Shown one piece after another: positions 24,301-36,523 of a DNA stretch of 64,000 bases (the first letter of the stretch is position 1; each line of letters starts with the position of its first letter). Under the pieces are notes generated by a model. The model was not told the DNA's origin. It ran no database searches and was given only the letters and a program-made list of their open reading frames with translations. Both the position numbers and the translations under genes were made by a program. The stretch covers positions 69,801,501 to 69,865,500 of the forward strand of contig NC_060213.1 in the NCBI RefSeq assembly GCF_021130785.1, read 5' to 3'. The DNA is from Homalodisca vitripennis (lineage: Eukaryota; Arthropoda; Insecta; Hemiptera; Cicadellidae).

Positions 24301-27300
24301 TTCATAAGACAAATTAAGATATAAACATGTATCTAACTTAAGCCAATAACAGATTTTATATTCATTGCTATTAAAAGAACATGTACTTTCTAAAGAGAAA
24401 ATGGTTTATCCTGAGGCTTTAAATCTTTAGTAGCTAGTATGTTTTGTTCAAAAACCGAATTTTACCTTTTTGCAAAAATGTTACCCTTTTCTGGGACGTG
24501 TCGTAATAACAACTGTGAAGTAAAACCGTTGTATGTTGTTGTATAATGTCATTTAAGTAGAGTTTTCGTGACTATTTTACTCATATAAAATATTTTAATT
24601 CAGAGGCTTGTGTGCTTATTCATGAGAATTAAATTTTTTTAAAGAACCTTCACTCAGGCTCAGCCATAAAGGTTCTATTTTGTTTTCATAAAGCAATGGT
24701 TTGTGTTTATTCTGTGTTATGTTTTTTATTTACAACTGTTCTCCTTTGTTTTTGAACATGATCTATTTGTAACTGGAAGTACTTGATATCTATTTTAGAG
24801 GTACACTAGAAATTTCTGATTTTTATTATATTTCACTTTTACACATGTGCACAGCTCACTTCAGCACATGTGTGTCTTTACATCAAGCTTCAAACATTGA
24901 TTTTAGATCTCAAGAAATTCAATGAAAATTTTAAATCACTTTATAAGTTCAGTATGTTTCACAAGTGTTTTTTATGGTGAGCTACACTGCATGCTAAATC
25001 GAGAACGTGGTCTTATAAATGGGCTAGGAGGAAGCCACAGTCCACTCTCCCGGATGTTTTTCGTTGACTCATTGCGACATACTATTAGGAAATACCTCGT
25101 ATGTAACTGCAAGAAAGGTTTGTCCAATTCAATTGTGTGATTAAGAGGTTTTGTATTTTCTCCTTTGGTACGTTTTACTTTGTACATTTCCTGGTCTTCT
25201 GATGTAGTTGGAGGTGGTGCACAGTGCAGCGTGATCAGGTGATATGATCGTCAAAGGTCAGTTCGATCGGCATAGGCAAGGTGGCATCCGGATGTTGAGA
25301 GGGCGAGAAGAGGAAGCGCATGGTGACTTGGTGTTTTCCATTATGCTTTAGATAGCTCGCGGTCACTGTTGTCATGTTTTAATCAGTTTTTAGACTGTTG
25401 ACTAACGTCAGTTACAATTAAATACAAACACGACGATAGTATTCGTCTTCAAACGTAATAACATATACACGTTTACATCATATTAAATATAAAACATTCA
25501 CGAAACATATAAATTATACTATCAAATATCCATTAAATCCTCTTTACCTCAGGTCTGGTTCAACATGTATAGCACAGAAGGGTTTATCTCAATGTCGTCT
25601 CAGACCTTTAGGTTGTTTGAATACATTTCACCATACAAGAAAGTACTCCAAAATAGTGTAAGTTGAGGTTATATGGTAAAAGGGAAAAATAATTGTATTA
25701 AACAATATTATGCTCTAATAAGAATTATTTACCTGAGATAAGTTGAAAATTTGACTTTTAACTATAAATTAGACTATGAGTTCTGATGCATTCTTCTATA
25801 ACGAGTGTGTATGTTTCAATGTTGAAAACCCATTATCTAGGGGTATTTGGAATAAAATTATTTTCTTGAGGACAACTGAACTCAAACTCAATTAAATGAT
25901 GTTTTGAAGATTAAATACACAAAAGACCTTTCAAAACCTATTTTTTTGTATATAAAGAATTAAAAACAATAAGTTTACTGTTATTCTTTAGTTTTTGCTA
26001 GTTGACTAATTCATCATAAGTTATTATAAATTAAGACAAATAATTTAATAAACCTTTCAACTCCTCTATTAGCCTTTGATTTTACTGCGGGGGTGACGGA
26101 AATGATAACGTCACTCTGGGAGTTTTTATCAACAGCAGAATATGAACACCTAGTTTGGTGGTAGTCTCAGGAGATGTTGTCATATCATCTTAGGACAATT
26201 TATGATTAGACCTAAATGTGTAAAAATAAGAATGGAAAAATAACATTGTCTTCATTTTAATTACCTTCAAAGTGTTGTGTTTATGGGTAATTCATATTTA
26301 AAAACTTATCACTTCTAAAAGCTATAAATCATAAATGTACCGTGAAAATTAATTATTTTATCTTCAACGTTTGTAATCGGGACTTTTTAAAAGTAATCAC
26401 AATTCCCACGTCAAATTTCTGTTATTCCTCATAAAGGGATCCAAGAGATGTTTTGTATTTTTTATGGTATTTAGGAACGTTACCTGAACTGGATGTTTAA
26501 CGATGAAATATTTAAAATACTCTCTAAGAACAATTGCACTATAATGACACTCATATCCAAGTACAATGAAATAATCACAGAAGTGTTTAGCTGTTTCTAC
26601 TGACAAGAAACTACCTTTATGCGGAGCACGAGCTGCTGATTTAAATTAAAGTCACGGGGATTCTGTGGAGCTCGTGTTTAAAAGGAATTAAGTCACTTTG
26701 TCCAGTTACCGAACTGTTAAACAACATACTTTTTAGTCCCTATAAATTACTTCAAATGAAATTGCAGTAAGTGTGGCTAGGTTAAAGTTACTTTTAAACA
26801 GCATCTATCTAATAAATCAAATGTGGACTGTTCTGAAGTTTATAATTTTAAACTTATTTATAGTTGCTATGAATCTCAACTGTTACTCAAATCAATAGGT
26901 AGTCTTTTTAAATTCCATAGCCTCACAAAATAATGACAAATAATACTGCAGAAAACCATTTCTTTCCTTTTTTTATCTCCTAGCCTAACATACCGAAATA
27001 AAGGTACCTCTTGTTATTTATAGTTCACCAACTAGCACATTATAAGCAAAGAATTAGAATTTCCATTTTATCAATTTAGTTATTTTTTAAACGAGAAAAT
27101 TATCAGCTGCGCAACGTAAGGGGAGGGAGGTCGAAATGGAAATATATCAAACGTGGAACAATATTTTTTTCCAGATATTTCTACCTCTATACAAATAACA
27201 CCAACCGTCCGACACATAAAAAGTTACTTCATCGAGAACGCATATTAAGATTTTGATGTATTCAAATAAAGATATTAAAGGTCCTCACTTTAAGAATATG

Positions 27301-28436
27301 GGGTTACATGACGTCGACTATTTATTCATTTATCTATCTGACGATTTCTTCCATAAGTAGCGTGGTTGACTATTAATTTCTTTCTTAGGGAAAATACTAC
27401 ATCAATTTCAAGAATCATGGGCTTATACAGTGTACAGTAGCTCTCACCCCGGGACTTTTAGGTATCATTCTTGACATTGTTCCAAAAGTTGTTACACACT
27501 GTTGTGTTTAAAACTCTCATAGTGACAAAAGATGTGATTTTTAGCCGAGCTAAAACTTCAATCCTGGAACGGAAAATTCAGTCTTTTGGGTGTAAATATT
27601 ATCATTTGAAAAGAGAATTCTGTATTCTTATTTAATAAGTATATCGATAGATTTATTATAAATACAGTGATTTAAAATATGTATTATATATTATAATGTG
27701 AACATACAGTATACAACTAAGGTTTTACTTTGCTGAGTGTTACTGTAAAATCATATCAATATACTTACAATTTTACCAAAACTTGATGGCGCATTTTCCA
27801 TGAGGTTTGGCTAATTGTTAGCAAACATATTTACTTATGGGTAACTTTGGCGGCCACAATAAAATCACAGAATAATAACATTGTAAGCAGATGAACATTC
27901 ATATTTTATTTTAACATGTCACATTTTCGAGCTTGTAGCCTAGTACTAATTTTTGTTGTACCTATAGAAATGTTGCATGGAACCTAAGCGAAGTCTGTTA
28001 TACAGCACGTGTTGCAACGTAATACTACTTTGTTATAGGTAAAACTGGTTTAATATAATTTTAATTCAAAGAATATATCGCAGAAACTACATTAAATTCA
28101 TATTATTCAAACATTGCTACCTAAATGTGATTCGTAAACATTTTCCAAACTAAAGTGACAAATTACCTTCATGTATGGCACAATCAAATAATTTTATGTC
28201 AAACAAAACGTAATTATTTCTTAGTCATGTTTTATTTATTTTTATGGAAACAGATTTTATGTTACAATACTTATTTCATACTTGATATAGGTAAAAAAAC
28301 ATAATATTTAACCAAAGACATACTCCTTATACTCATCTAAACATTTTTAACTTAGCAGGTTTATATGATCTAATGAAATAAACAGCATGCTTAAATAAGC
28401 GTAGTTTCATTCAATGATACTTACTCAAATACGTGT
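21336..28436. other. Intergenic, AT-rich, no recognised gene
   Basis: Only short open frames (60-85 codons) occur, without recognisable domains. A segment at about 22238-22400 has a TTTATTGCTTTT... run followed by CACACTCACACAC, like the 3' end of a non-LTR element, but without a coding part. A 10-bp perfect inverted repeat lies at 24841-24873. Nothing else in this 7 kb could be supported. Confidence 0.55.
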
Positions 28437-29025
28437 TCGCAGCGCTCATTGCCGAGTTGAGGCAGTTCCAAAGCGTGTTACGGCTGACAGTGAGCGTCAC
28501 TGCGGTACACGCTGTTAACTGGGTGTAAAGTGTGTTAGCGCTCATTGCCGAGTTGAGGCAGTTCCAAAGTGTGACACGGCTGACAGTGAGCGTCACTGCG
28601 GTAAACGCTGTTAACTGAGTGTGAAGTGTGTTAGCGCTTATTGCAGAGTTTTGAGCCAGTTTCAAAGTGTGACACGGGTGACAGTGAGTGTCACTGCGGT
28701 AAACGCTGTTAACTGGGTGTAAAGTGTGTTAGCGCTCATTGCCGAGTTGAGGCAGTTCCAAAGTGTGACACGGCTGACAGTGAGCGTCACTGCGGTAAAC
28801 GCTGTTAACTGAGTGTGAAGTGTGTTAGCGCTTATTGCCGAGTTGTGAGGCAGTTTCAAAGTGTGACACGGGTGACAGTGAGTGTCACTGCGGTAAACGC
28901 TGTTAACTGAGTGTGAAGTGTGTTAGCGCTTATTGCAGAGTTTTGAGCCAGTTCCTAAGCGTGACACAGCTGACAGTGAGCGTCACTGCGGTAAACGCTG
29001 TTAACTGGGTGTGAAGTGTGTCAGC
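28437..29025. repeat. Minisatellite, six units of about 96-98 bp
   Basis: Units begin with AGCGCT(C/T)ATTGC at 28441, 28537, 28633, 28731, 28827 and 28925, giving spacings of 96, 96, 98, 96 and 98. Each unit contains CAGTGAGCGTCACTG or CAGTGAGTGTCACTG, a perfect 6-bp palindrome with a 3-base loop. Two unit versions exist: one with GCCGAGTTGAGGCAG and one with GCAGAGTTTTGAGCCAG, mixed in the order A A B A B-like B. Reverse-strand ORFs across the array are artefacts of the repeat. Confidence 0.95.
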
Positions 29026-29749
<724 letters not shown>

Positions 29750-29979
29750 CTAGTCAATTCAATCAATGTGGAGTCAAAATCACAGTTTTTAGGGTTAAAA
29801 TCAAGGTTTTTTAAGGTCCCTACACACTAGTATTAGAGATTTTTTGAAAAATCCTGAAAATCTACTGAATTATCTCAAATTATTGCCAACTTTAAGCTTA
29901 AAAGTTGATAAATTTTCCTTAATAAAAAGATATTTTACTAAATAGTGAAACTTGACACACTCAAATTTTTTAAATATTA
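29750..29979. other. Left subterminal non-coding region of the Polinton
   Basis: AT-rich, 230 bp, with no ORF. It presumably holds the promoter of the zinc finger/polymerase gene, and possibly sequences for the terminal protein-primed start of replication. No specific site is recognised. Confidence 0.5.
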
Positions 29980-30495
29980 ATGGAGGCCGATAAAATATCA
30001 TGTCCATTCTGTAAAAAAGAAATTTTAAGAAAAAACTATGATCGACATTATAACTCCAAAATCCATGCCAAAAATAAAGAAATTTATGAAAAGGAGCTAA
30101 ATTATTTAAGACAATGGGCTAGAGAAAATCAAATTGCCGATCACGAAAACATGAATAATATTGAGAAATTACGAGAATTAAAGAGAAATTTCAAAGTTGA
30201 AAAGAACAATCTAGACCTATTTAATGATGAAAAAATTCATTCAATAGCTGAAAAGTTGGCTATCGGTACTAACGATAAAACCAAGTCTGAAATCATTGAA
30301 AACATTGATAAAACTCTTAACGAAAAACCTGAAAATATCATAGATGTTGAAGTTTTATCCTCTATGCAAGGTCTTTTCAAGCAATACATTTTAACGAATT
30401 TGAGCGATAATTTTATGTCAATTTACAAATATCTTTCAATTATGCGCCCAGAAATTAAAAGTTTAATAGAAAAATTTCAAGACACTGAAAAATAG
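29980..30495 (+). CDS. C2H2 zinc-finger protein, probably the N-terminal part of the polymerase gene
   Basis: 171 codons from ATG. Residues 8-30 form CPFCKKEILRKNYDRHYNSKIH, a C2H2 finger with spacing C-x2-C-x12-H-x5-H. The rest is charged and helical, with two Lys/Glu-rich segments. It stops 16 bases before the open frame of the DNA polymerase, which begins in another frame without an ATG. Polinton polymerases often carry an N-terminal zinc finger, so this and the next entry are probably one gene split by a frameshift at about 30480-30510. If separate, it would be a small nucleic-acid-binding protein. Its start (ATTAATGG) lacks the TAAATGG box of most other genes. Confidence 0.75.
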   Translation: MEADKISCPFCKKEILRKNYDRHYNSKIHAKNKEIYEKELNYLRQWARENQIADHENMNNIEKLRELKRNFKVEKNNLDLFNDEKIHSIAEKLAIGTNDKTKSEIIENIDKTLNEKPENIIDVEVLSSMQGLFKQYILTNLSDNFMSIYKYLSIMRPEIKSLIEKFQDTEK

Positions 30496-33400
30496 TAAAG
30501 GATATCTCTCTTTGGAATGCGAATACGAACGAACTTTAGTAAACGTTAAACCACAAACTTGCCCAATGTACTTTACTATAAAAGCAGACGAGATCTTTGA
30601 TGTAAACGACTTTATTTCTAAACAATTTAATAAATTATCACATCGAGAACAGACAAATCATCCAAATAGGTGTTCAGGATGGACATTTAAAAGCTGCAAA
30701 CAACTAGTTTTGAGCCTTAACAAACACGAAATGATGAATGCTGGATCATATATCGATTTGCCAAAGAAAATCAAAGATAAAAAAGCTTGTATAAATATCA
30801 AAAATAAAGATGATAATTGCTTTATTTTTTCTATCCGATGTGCTATTGAAAAACCCGAGACACATGTTGACAGAGCAAAACAATACGAAACATTTGTAAA
30901 TGACAAGATAATTTTCAGGTTTCGAGTATCCAATGTCCTTAAAAGATCGTACAATTATTTGAGAAACGACGTTACAATTCCAAGTACAAATATCCAAAAA
31001 TGTCTATCAATGTCTACAGTTTTGATGAAAGTATTAAGGTTGTTCCGTTACAAATTTCTGAAAAATATGATGCAGAATTAGATATTGATCTAATTATGTA
31101 TGTATGTATGTATGTAAAACAAGAAGACAAATCTCATTTTGTTTTGATAACCGATTTAAGTAGGTTAGTGAGTTCTCAAACATCCAAACATGGACATAAA
31201 AATTTTCTATGTAGAAGATGTTTAAGCCATTTCTACAAATCTGGAGATTTAACAGATCAATTAGAAATTTGCAAGCAACATGAAGATTGTAAGCCAATTA
31301 GGCCGTTTTCAGGTCAAACAACTAAATTTACTAATTATCAAAAGAAGTTTAGCCATCCGTACGTTATTTATATGGATTTTGAGAGCATATTAGAAAAAAT
31401 TCCGACATGCAAGAACAATCCACAAAGATCGACTACAACCAAGATTCAGAAGCACATTCCTTATGGTTTTACTCTATATTTAGTGTCTAATGTGACCAAT
31501 CGCATGTATAAACCGATATGTTATCGAGCCAAAAATGAAGATGATTTACCTAATGTTCCTACAAAATTGTTTGAAGAGCTCAATAAATTATCGAAATATA
31601 TAGCTAAAAAAATATAATTCAAGGAACATGAAGCCTATGAAATTAACTGAAGATGCAGAAATTTCATATCAAAATTCAAGCGTTTGTCATATCTGTGAAA
31701 CAGAAGGTTTTGATGGTGAAAAAAGATTAAAAGTAAGAGATCATTGTCATTTAACAGGTAAATTTCGAGGCACAGCTCATTCATGTTGCAATCTGAATTT
31801 GAAATTTCCCCAGAACATCCCAGTTTTCTTCAATTCAATATGTCAAATTAAGATACTCATTTGTACATAAAGGAATTGGCTAGACAATATGGAAACGTTG
31901 ATTTGATTGCAAACACCGATGAACGATACATAAATTATTCTGTAAATTCTGGATATGGCTATGAGTTTGACAATGATAAACCTAGAAATATTTATCAAGT
32001 TTTCTTTCGTAAACACATTTAGATTCATGGCATCGTCTATTGAAAAGTTAGCTAAAAACCTCAAGAAAGAAGACTTCAGACATACAAATCATTTTATACA
32101 AGATGGTCTGAACGCAATTCTAGAAAGACAACCAAATGACGAAGAAGAAATCTTTAAAATTCTATCTGGAAAAGGAATATTTCCCTATGAATTTATCGAT
32201 AGTATTGAAAAACTTGATTACACAGAAGAGCTGAAAATTGAAGATTTCTATTCACTTTTGACAGATGAGAGCATATCTGAGAAAGATTATCAACATTACT
32301 TGAGCGTTTGGAACAAATTAAAGGATAAAAAATCTTGGAAATTACTCTGATTTGTACAATATCCAAGATGTATTATTGCTCGCTGATATATTCGAAAACT
32401 TCAGAATCATTTGTCTAAATTGTTACAAACTTGATCCAGCACATTATCTAACAGCTCCAAGTCTCGCATGGGACGCTATGTTAAAATTAACGAAAATAGA
32501 ATTACAATTGATTAGTGATTATAATATGTATTTAATGATTGAAAAAAGGTATTCGTGGAGGTATTTCTCAATGTATTAAACTATATGTTAAAGCAAATAA
32601 CAAATATTTGAAAGATTTCGATAAGACAAAACCAGAAAACTATTTACTTTATGTCGATGCAAACAACCTTTATGGTTATGGTCTTATGCAAAAACTGCCG
32701 TTTAATGATATTAAGTGGATGAATCCTAAAACATATACAAAAGAAGAGTGGCAAGAAACAATTTTAGAACTCACTGGCGACGAAGATTATAACTATATTC
32801 TCGAAGTTGATCTAGGATATCCAACGAATTTACACGAACATCACAAGGATTTACCTCTTGCTCCCGAACATTATAAAAACAAACTTTGCACAACTTTACT
32901 GGATAAAACTGAATACGTTGTTCATTCAAGAAATTTGAAATTTTACCTCGAACAAGGGATGGTGTTGAAACATGTGAATAGAGTTATAGCGTTCGATCAG
33001 AAGCCTTTTATGAAAAAGTACATTGATTTTAACACAAACATGAGAACCAAAGCTACAAGTGACTTTGAGAAAGATTTTTACAAGCTGATGAACAACTCAG
33101 TTTTTGGAAAATCTATGGAAAATGTGCGAAATAGATGTGATATCAAACTAGGAAATGAAGAATTTTCAATGAAACAGGCCAAGAAAACGAACTTCAAAAG
33201 CTTCACTATCTTTGACGACAACTGTATAGCGAGTCACATGTACAAACAGAAAGTAAAATTTAACAAGCCGATTTACATAGGGTTTTCAGTACTTGATTTG
33301 TCAAAGTTGTTAATGTATAAATTTTATTATGAAAAATTAAAGAGTTTTGATCCAGATTTGAATCTGTGTTACATGGATACAGACAGTTATTTTCTAGAAT

Positions 33401-33891
33401 TGAAACGTGATCCTTACAAAATTATTAAAGAAAATATAGATGACTTTGATACAAGCGATTTTCCAAAAGATCACGACTGTTTCGCTACTAAAAACAAGAA
33501 AGTTATTGGAAAATTTAAAGACGAGCTAAATGGCGAAATCTTAGAAGAATTTTGTGGATTGAGATCGAAAATGTACTCGTACAAATATCTAGACAAAAAT
33601 CCAGTAAGATGCAAAGGGATTAAGAGAAGCGTTGTAAATAAAACAATAAATATCGAAAACTTGAAGAAATGTTTGTTCGAAGATAAAGAAGAATTTAGGG
33701 AGATGACAGTCATCAAAAGTTATAAACATGAGTTGTACACTGTTACTATAAACAAGTTAGCACTGAACGCTAAATATGATAAGAGAATTGTCCTAGAAAA
33801 TAAGATCGATACAGTACCGTATGGATATAAAGGCGAAATTAAAACAGATATTTTAGAAGAGTTAAACAAAGTTGGAAACTTTGATATATAA
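30496..33891 (+). pseudogene. PolB: Protein-primed family-B DNA polymerase (pPolB), multiply frameshifted
   Basis: Replicates the element. Pieces in order: N-terminal Polinton-type region (SYIDLPKKIKDKKACINIK, 30512-30920); CRRC zinc module and exonuclease motif I YMDFES (31000-31617); CHIC with VRDHCHLTGKFRGTAH, an endonuclease-VII-like Cys/His module found inside Polinton polymerases (31628-31850); a linker piece at 31853-31990; FRFMASSIEKLA and KGIFPYEFID (31955-32350); AHYLTAPSLAWDAML (32352-32579); and an intact palm from 32539. The palm has motif A VDANNLYGYGLM, motif B FYKLMNNSVFGKSMENVRNR and motif C YMDTDSYFLEL. At least six frame changes precede the palm. The stop codon TAA (33889-33891) abuts the integrase ATG. 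Confidence 0.93.
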
Positions 33892-33895
33892 ATGG
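33883..33895 (+). promoter_or_regulatory. TAAATGG start box of integrase
   Basis: GATATATAAATGG. The TAA is also the polymerase stop codon. Confidence 0.6.
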
Positions 33896-34903
33896 AAGAT
33901 GATTTAATGCACTGTCACAAGTGTAAAAAGAAAACGAAAAATATAGATTCTAAGATTGTTCAAACTCAAAACGGATTGTATAGAATTGCAGCAAAATGTT
34001 CAAAATGTAAGACAAATAAGAGTAAATTTATAAAGAATCCTTATGAAAAACAGGGAAAGAAAGAATCTAAGAATAAGGAAGAAATCGAGATTGAAGCTAG
34101 AGAAATTCATGCACCGGTACGAAAAAAGTTTAAAAAGAGAAAAATTATAACATTAGGAATTGACGATTTATGGGCAGCAGATTTAGTTATAATGTCTAAC
34201 TATTCAGATCAAAATGATGGATTTAAGTATATGTTAAATGTTATTGATACTTTCTCAAAATATGCTTGGTCAAGAGCTATCAAAAGAAAAAACGGCAAGG
34301 ATGTTTCAAAAGCTTTCGAAGATATAGTAAAAGATGCCATAAGGATCAATCACATACCTCCTAACCTACTTCATACAGATAAGGGTTTAGAGTTTTAAAA
34401 ATAAAGAATTTAACGATGTTTTGAGAAAATACAACATTAAGATTTATCATACTGAAAATGAAGAGAAATCAAGTATTGTAGAGAGATATAACAGAACTCA
34501 AAATGAGAGAATGAAAGTAATTTTTGAGATTAATAAAAACTTTATATGGATCGATATTCTTCAAAAAATCGTAAACAATTATAACGATACAGTTCACAGC
34601 ACAATCAAAATGAAGCCCAAAGACGTAGATAAGGATGCAGAAAAGGAGTTATTAGAGACCGTTTTCAAGTATATTCCACCAGAAATTCACACGAAAACTA
34701 AATTTAAAATCAATGATCATGTAAGAATTGTTAGTAAAAAAACAACATTTTCGAACAAATATAAGAACAATTGGTCAAGAGAAATCTTTGTGATTTATCA
34801 AATTAATAACACAGATCCTGTAACTTATAGTATAAAAGATTTAAATAATGAAGAAATAACCGGAAAGTTTTATGAATATGAATTGAGAAAGTCAAAGCTA
34901 TAA
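33892..34903 (+). pseudogene. INT: Polinton integrase (DDE, retroviral type) with N-terminal zinc ribbon
   Basis: Joins element ends to target DNA. The N-terminus is a CHKC...CSKC zinc ribbon (residues 7-43) ending in KSKFIK, closely similar to the separate small protein at 41394-41537. After a Lys/Glu linker comes the rve core: first Asp in LWAADLV, second in LHTDKGLEF, Glu in SSIVERYNRT. The frame changes at a TTTT run at 34394-34397, between the second Asp and the Glu. The C-terminal part has FKINDHVRIVS and NWSREIFVI, an SH3-like tail ending FYEYELRKSKL. No chromodomain. It starts with zero spacing after the polymerase stop, on a GATATATAAATGG box. Confidence 0.92.
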
Positions 34904-34908
34904 TTTTT

Positions 34909-34921
34909 TCTATATAAATGG
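34909..34921 (+). promoter_or_regulatory. TAAATGG start box of zinc-ribbon gene, copy 1
   Basis: TCTATATAAATGG, preceded by a T run, 7 bases after the integrase stop. Confidence 0.65.
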
Positions 34922-35304
34922 AGTCTCAAAAGAAATGTACAAAGTGTCAAGAATTTAAAGATTTTGAAGCTTTTTATAAAAATAAGAATAAAAAAGAAGG
35001 ATTAGGGTCTATGTGTAAGGATTGTCGTAGTAAATATGAGAGAGAATTATACGAAAAAATAGAAAAATTAACTTTAGAAGAGAAAGAATGTTGTATTTGT
35101 AAAGAAATTAAGAATATTTCAGAATTTCACAACTGGCATTATAGTAAAGATAAAAAACAAGCTTTTTGTAAGGATTGTGCTAGAAGAATTTTCCGAGAAA
35201 GTCAAAATAAACCGACTCATTGCGAATGTGGAAGATTTCTTCAATGGTTACCTAGTTATGCTAAACCTTTACAAACCAAATGTCATAAGTTAAGAGTTTT
35301 TTAA
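34918..35304 (+). CDS. Small zinc-ribbon protein, copy 1 of a tandem pair
   Basis: 128 codons. Three Cys pairs, CTKCQEF, CKDCRSKYE and CCICKEIKNISEF, then CKDCARRIF, form two treble-clef or ribbon-like zinc units, each with an FxxFY or ISEFHNW core. The C-terminal tail has a further CEC. The fold resembles small HNH-like or zinc-ribbon proteins of mobile elements, but no catalytic His-Asn pattern is complete, so no nuclease call is made. It follows the integrase by 14 bases and is duplicated immediately downstream. The protein is intact and starts on a perfect TCTATATAAATGG box. Confidence 0.8.
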   Translation: MESQKKCTKCQEFKDFEAFYKNKNKKEGLGSMCKDCRSKYERELYEKIEKLTLEEKECCICKEIKNISEFHNWHYSKDKKQAFCKDCARRIFRESQNKPTHCECGRFLQWLPSYAKPLQTKCHKLRVF

Positions 35305-35336
35305 TAAAATTTAGTAACATTTTCATCGTGTAATAA
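35305..35336 (-). pseudogene. Relic of a BRO gene 3' end
   Basis: The minus strand of 35305-35334 encodes LHDENVTKFY and a stop, nearly the same as the C-terminal LHDENVSKFY of the BRO gene that ends at 35684. It shows that the tandem unit carried both the zinc-ribbon gene and the end of a convergent BRO gene. Confidence 0.7.
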
Positions 35337-35341
35337 TTTTT

Positions 35342-35354
35342 TCTATATAAATGG
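35342..35354 (+). promoter_or_regulatory. TAAATGG start box of zinc-ribbon gene, copy 2
   Basis: TCTATATAAATGG with the same T-run upstream as copy 1, so the promoter was duplicated with the gene. Confidence 0.65.
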
Positions 35355-35716
35355 AGTCTCAAAAGAAATGTACAAAGTGTCAAGAATTTTATAAGGAAGA
35401 GAATAGAAAAGACTGTTATTGTAAGGAATTATATGATAAAATGAACAAATTAACTTTAGAAGAGAAAAAGTGTTACTTTTGTAAAGAAATTAAAAATATT
35501 TCTGAATTTAATAACTGGCAGTATAGTAAAGATAGAAAAGATGCTTTTTGCAAAGATTGCGCTAAAAAAATTTTCAGCGAAAGTTATAAAAACGAAATGC
35601 CTTGTGAATATGAAAAACAATTCTACGATGGTTACCTAGTTATGCTAAACATTTACAAACAAAATATAATAAATCGAGAGTTTTTAGTAAAATTTAGAAA
35701 CATTTTCATCGTGTAA
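35351..35716 (+). CDS. Small zinc-ribbon protein, copy 2
   Basis: 121 codons. The first residues, MESQKKCTKCQEF, are identical to copy 1, and the CKEIKNISEFNNWQYSKD and FCKDCAKKIF segments are nearly so. About 15 codons of the first zinc unit, between CQEF and the next Cys, are missing. The C-terminus diverges after DGYLVML, where the reading frame relative to copy 1 has changed. The gene then runs into the end of the convergent BRO gene (overlap 35684-35716). The first zinc unit is probably damaged, so copy 2 may be decaying. Confidence 0.7.
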   Translation: MESQKKCTKCQEFYKEENRKDCYCKELYDKMNKLTLEEKKCYFCKEIKNISEFNNWQYSKDRKDAFCKDCAKKIFSESYKNEMPCEYEKQFYDGYLVMLNIYKQNIINREFLVKFRNIFIV

Positions 35717-36494
35717 TTTAGATATTCTATAAATCAGTCGAGATTCTGTCATATTTGTAGTAAAATGATTTCCGTTGTATAAAATATTCAAAGATTCTTT
35801 CATTTGGTTGTAGAGATTTATACTATTTGGATCTCCATGTCTTAATAAAATCTCCATTTCTGAGTAATCAATTTCAAGTTCTTTCAATCTTTTCGGTATT
35901 TCTCTCTTTTGAGCTCTGATAACGTAATAAGGATATTCCCACATGTGATTCTTCTTAATTAATACAAAAACATGGTGTTTTTTCTTATCAAAAATTTTTA
36001 CAAACAAGGTCTGGTTTCATTAAGTCAATTTTTACACTTTGTTATGCGATTATTTCCGTTTTTATTTCATCTTTAATTTGCAAGTGTTTAACTTCGTCCT
36101 CTAAATATTTAATCTTGTTTTCAAGTTTGTACTCACCAAATTTACGAATACTTGGCAAAACTTCTTTTGTAACCCAATTTTTGAAGATTTTTGCCTCTTT
36201 TTTATGTGATCTCAAAATTAAAGAATAAAGTCCAGATTCATTAATAAAAACAGTGTCAGGATGAAGATTGTTGAGGGGCCATTCGAATAGCCCCTTGTTT
36301 TGTAAGTAAAAATATTGAATTTTGTCATCATCATCAACATTTAATTTAATTGCGTTTTTTGTTTTTTCATAACCTAATATTTCACAAACATCTTTAGCCT
36401 TAAACCAGATTACATTGTTTTCGTTTACAATCGTTACAATGTCTTTATTATTGAATATAAGTTGATTGTTGAGTAGGTCTACAACAGACTCCAT
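35684..36494 (-). pseudogene. BRO-N family protein (baculovirus-repeat-ORF type), split by a frameshift
   Basis: The N-terminal piece (36494-36042, 150 codons) has VIWFKAKDVCEILGY, then VFINESGLYSLILRS and FKNWVTKEVLPSIRKFGEY. These are the conserved Bro-N DNA-binding domain, known from insect DNA viruses, phages and mobile elements. A coiled-coil KLENKIKYLEDEVKHLQ follows. The C-terminal piece (36007-35684) has VLIKKNHMWEYPYYVIRAQKR and IEILLRHGDPNSINLYNQMKE-like segments, typical of the C-terminal half of BRO proteins of large insect viruses. The break lies at 36008-36045. It is transcribed opposite to its left neighbours. A role in binding DNA and regulating host or viral genes is inferred from the family. 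Confidence 0.85.
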
Positions 36495-36503
36495 TTAGAT
36501 AGA
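36491..36503 (-). promoter_or_regulatory. TAAATGG start box of the BRO gene
   Basis: Minus strand TCTATCTAAATGG. Confidence 0.65.
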
Positions 36504-36523
36504 AAAGAAATTTAACTAGTAAT

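Noticed and set aside
28411..28859. Two overlapping minus-strand ORFs of 65-84 residues with internal repeats
   Set aside because: They are translations of the ~97-bp minisatellite and have no independent coding signal.
28437..29025. CRISPR-like array
   Set aside because: The units are contiguous 96-98-bp repeats without unique spacers, and the DNA is eukaryotic.
33892..34903. Chromodomain at the integrase C-terminus
   Set aside because: Some Polinton integrases carry one. Here the tail is only SH3-like, ending FYEYELRKSKL, with no chromodomain aromatic cage motif.
34918..35304. HNH nuclease
   Set aside because: The Cys pairs resemble HNH-associated ribbons, but the catalytic His-Asn-His pattern is not complete.
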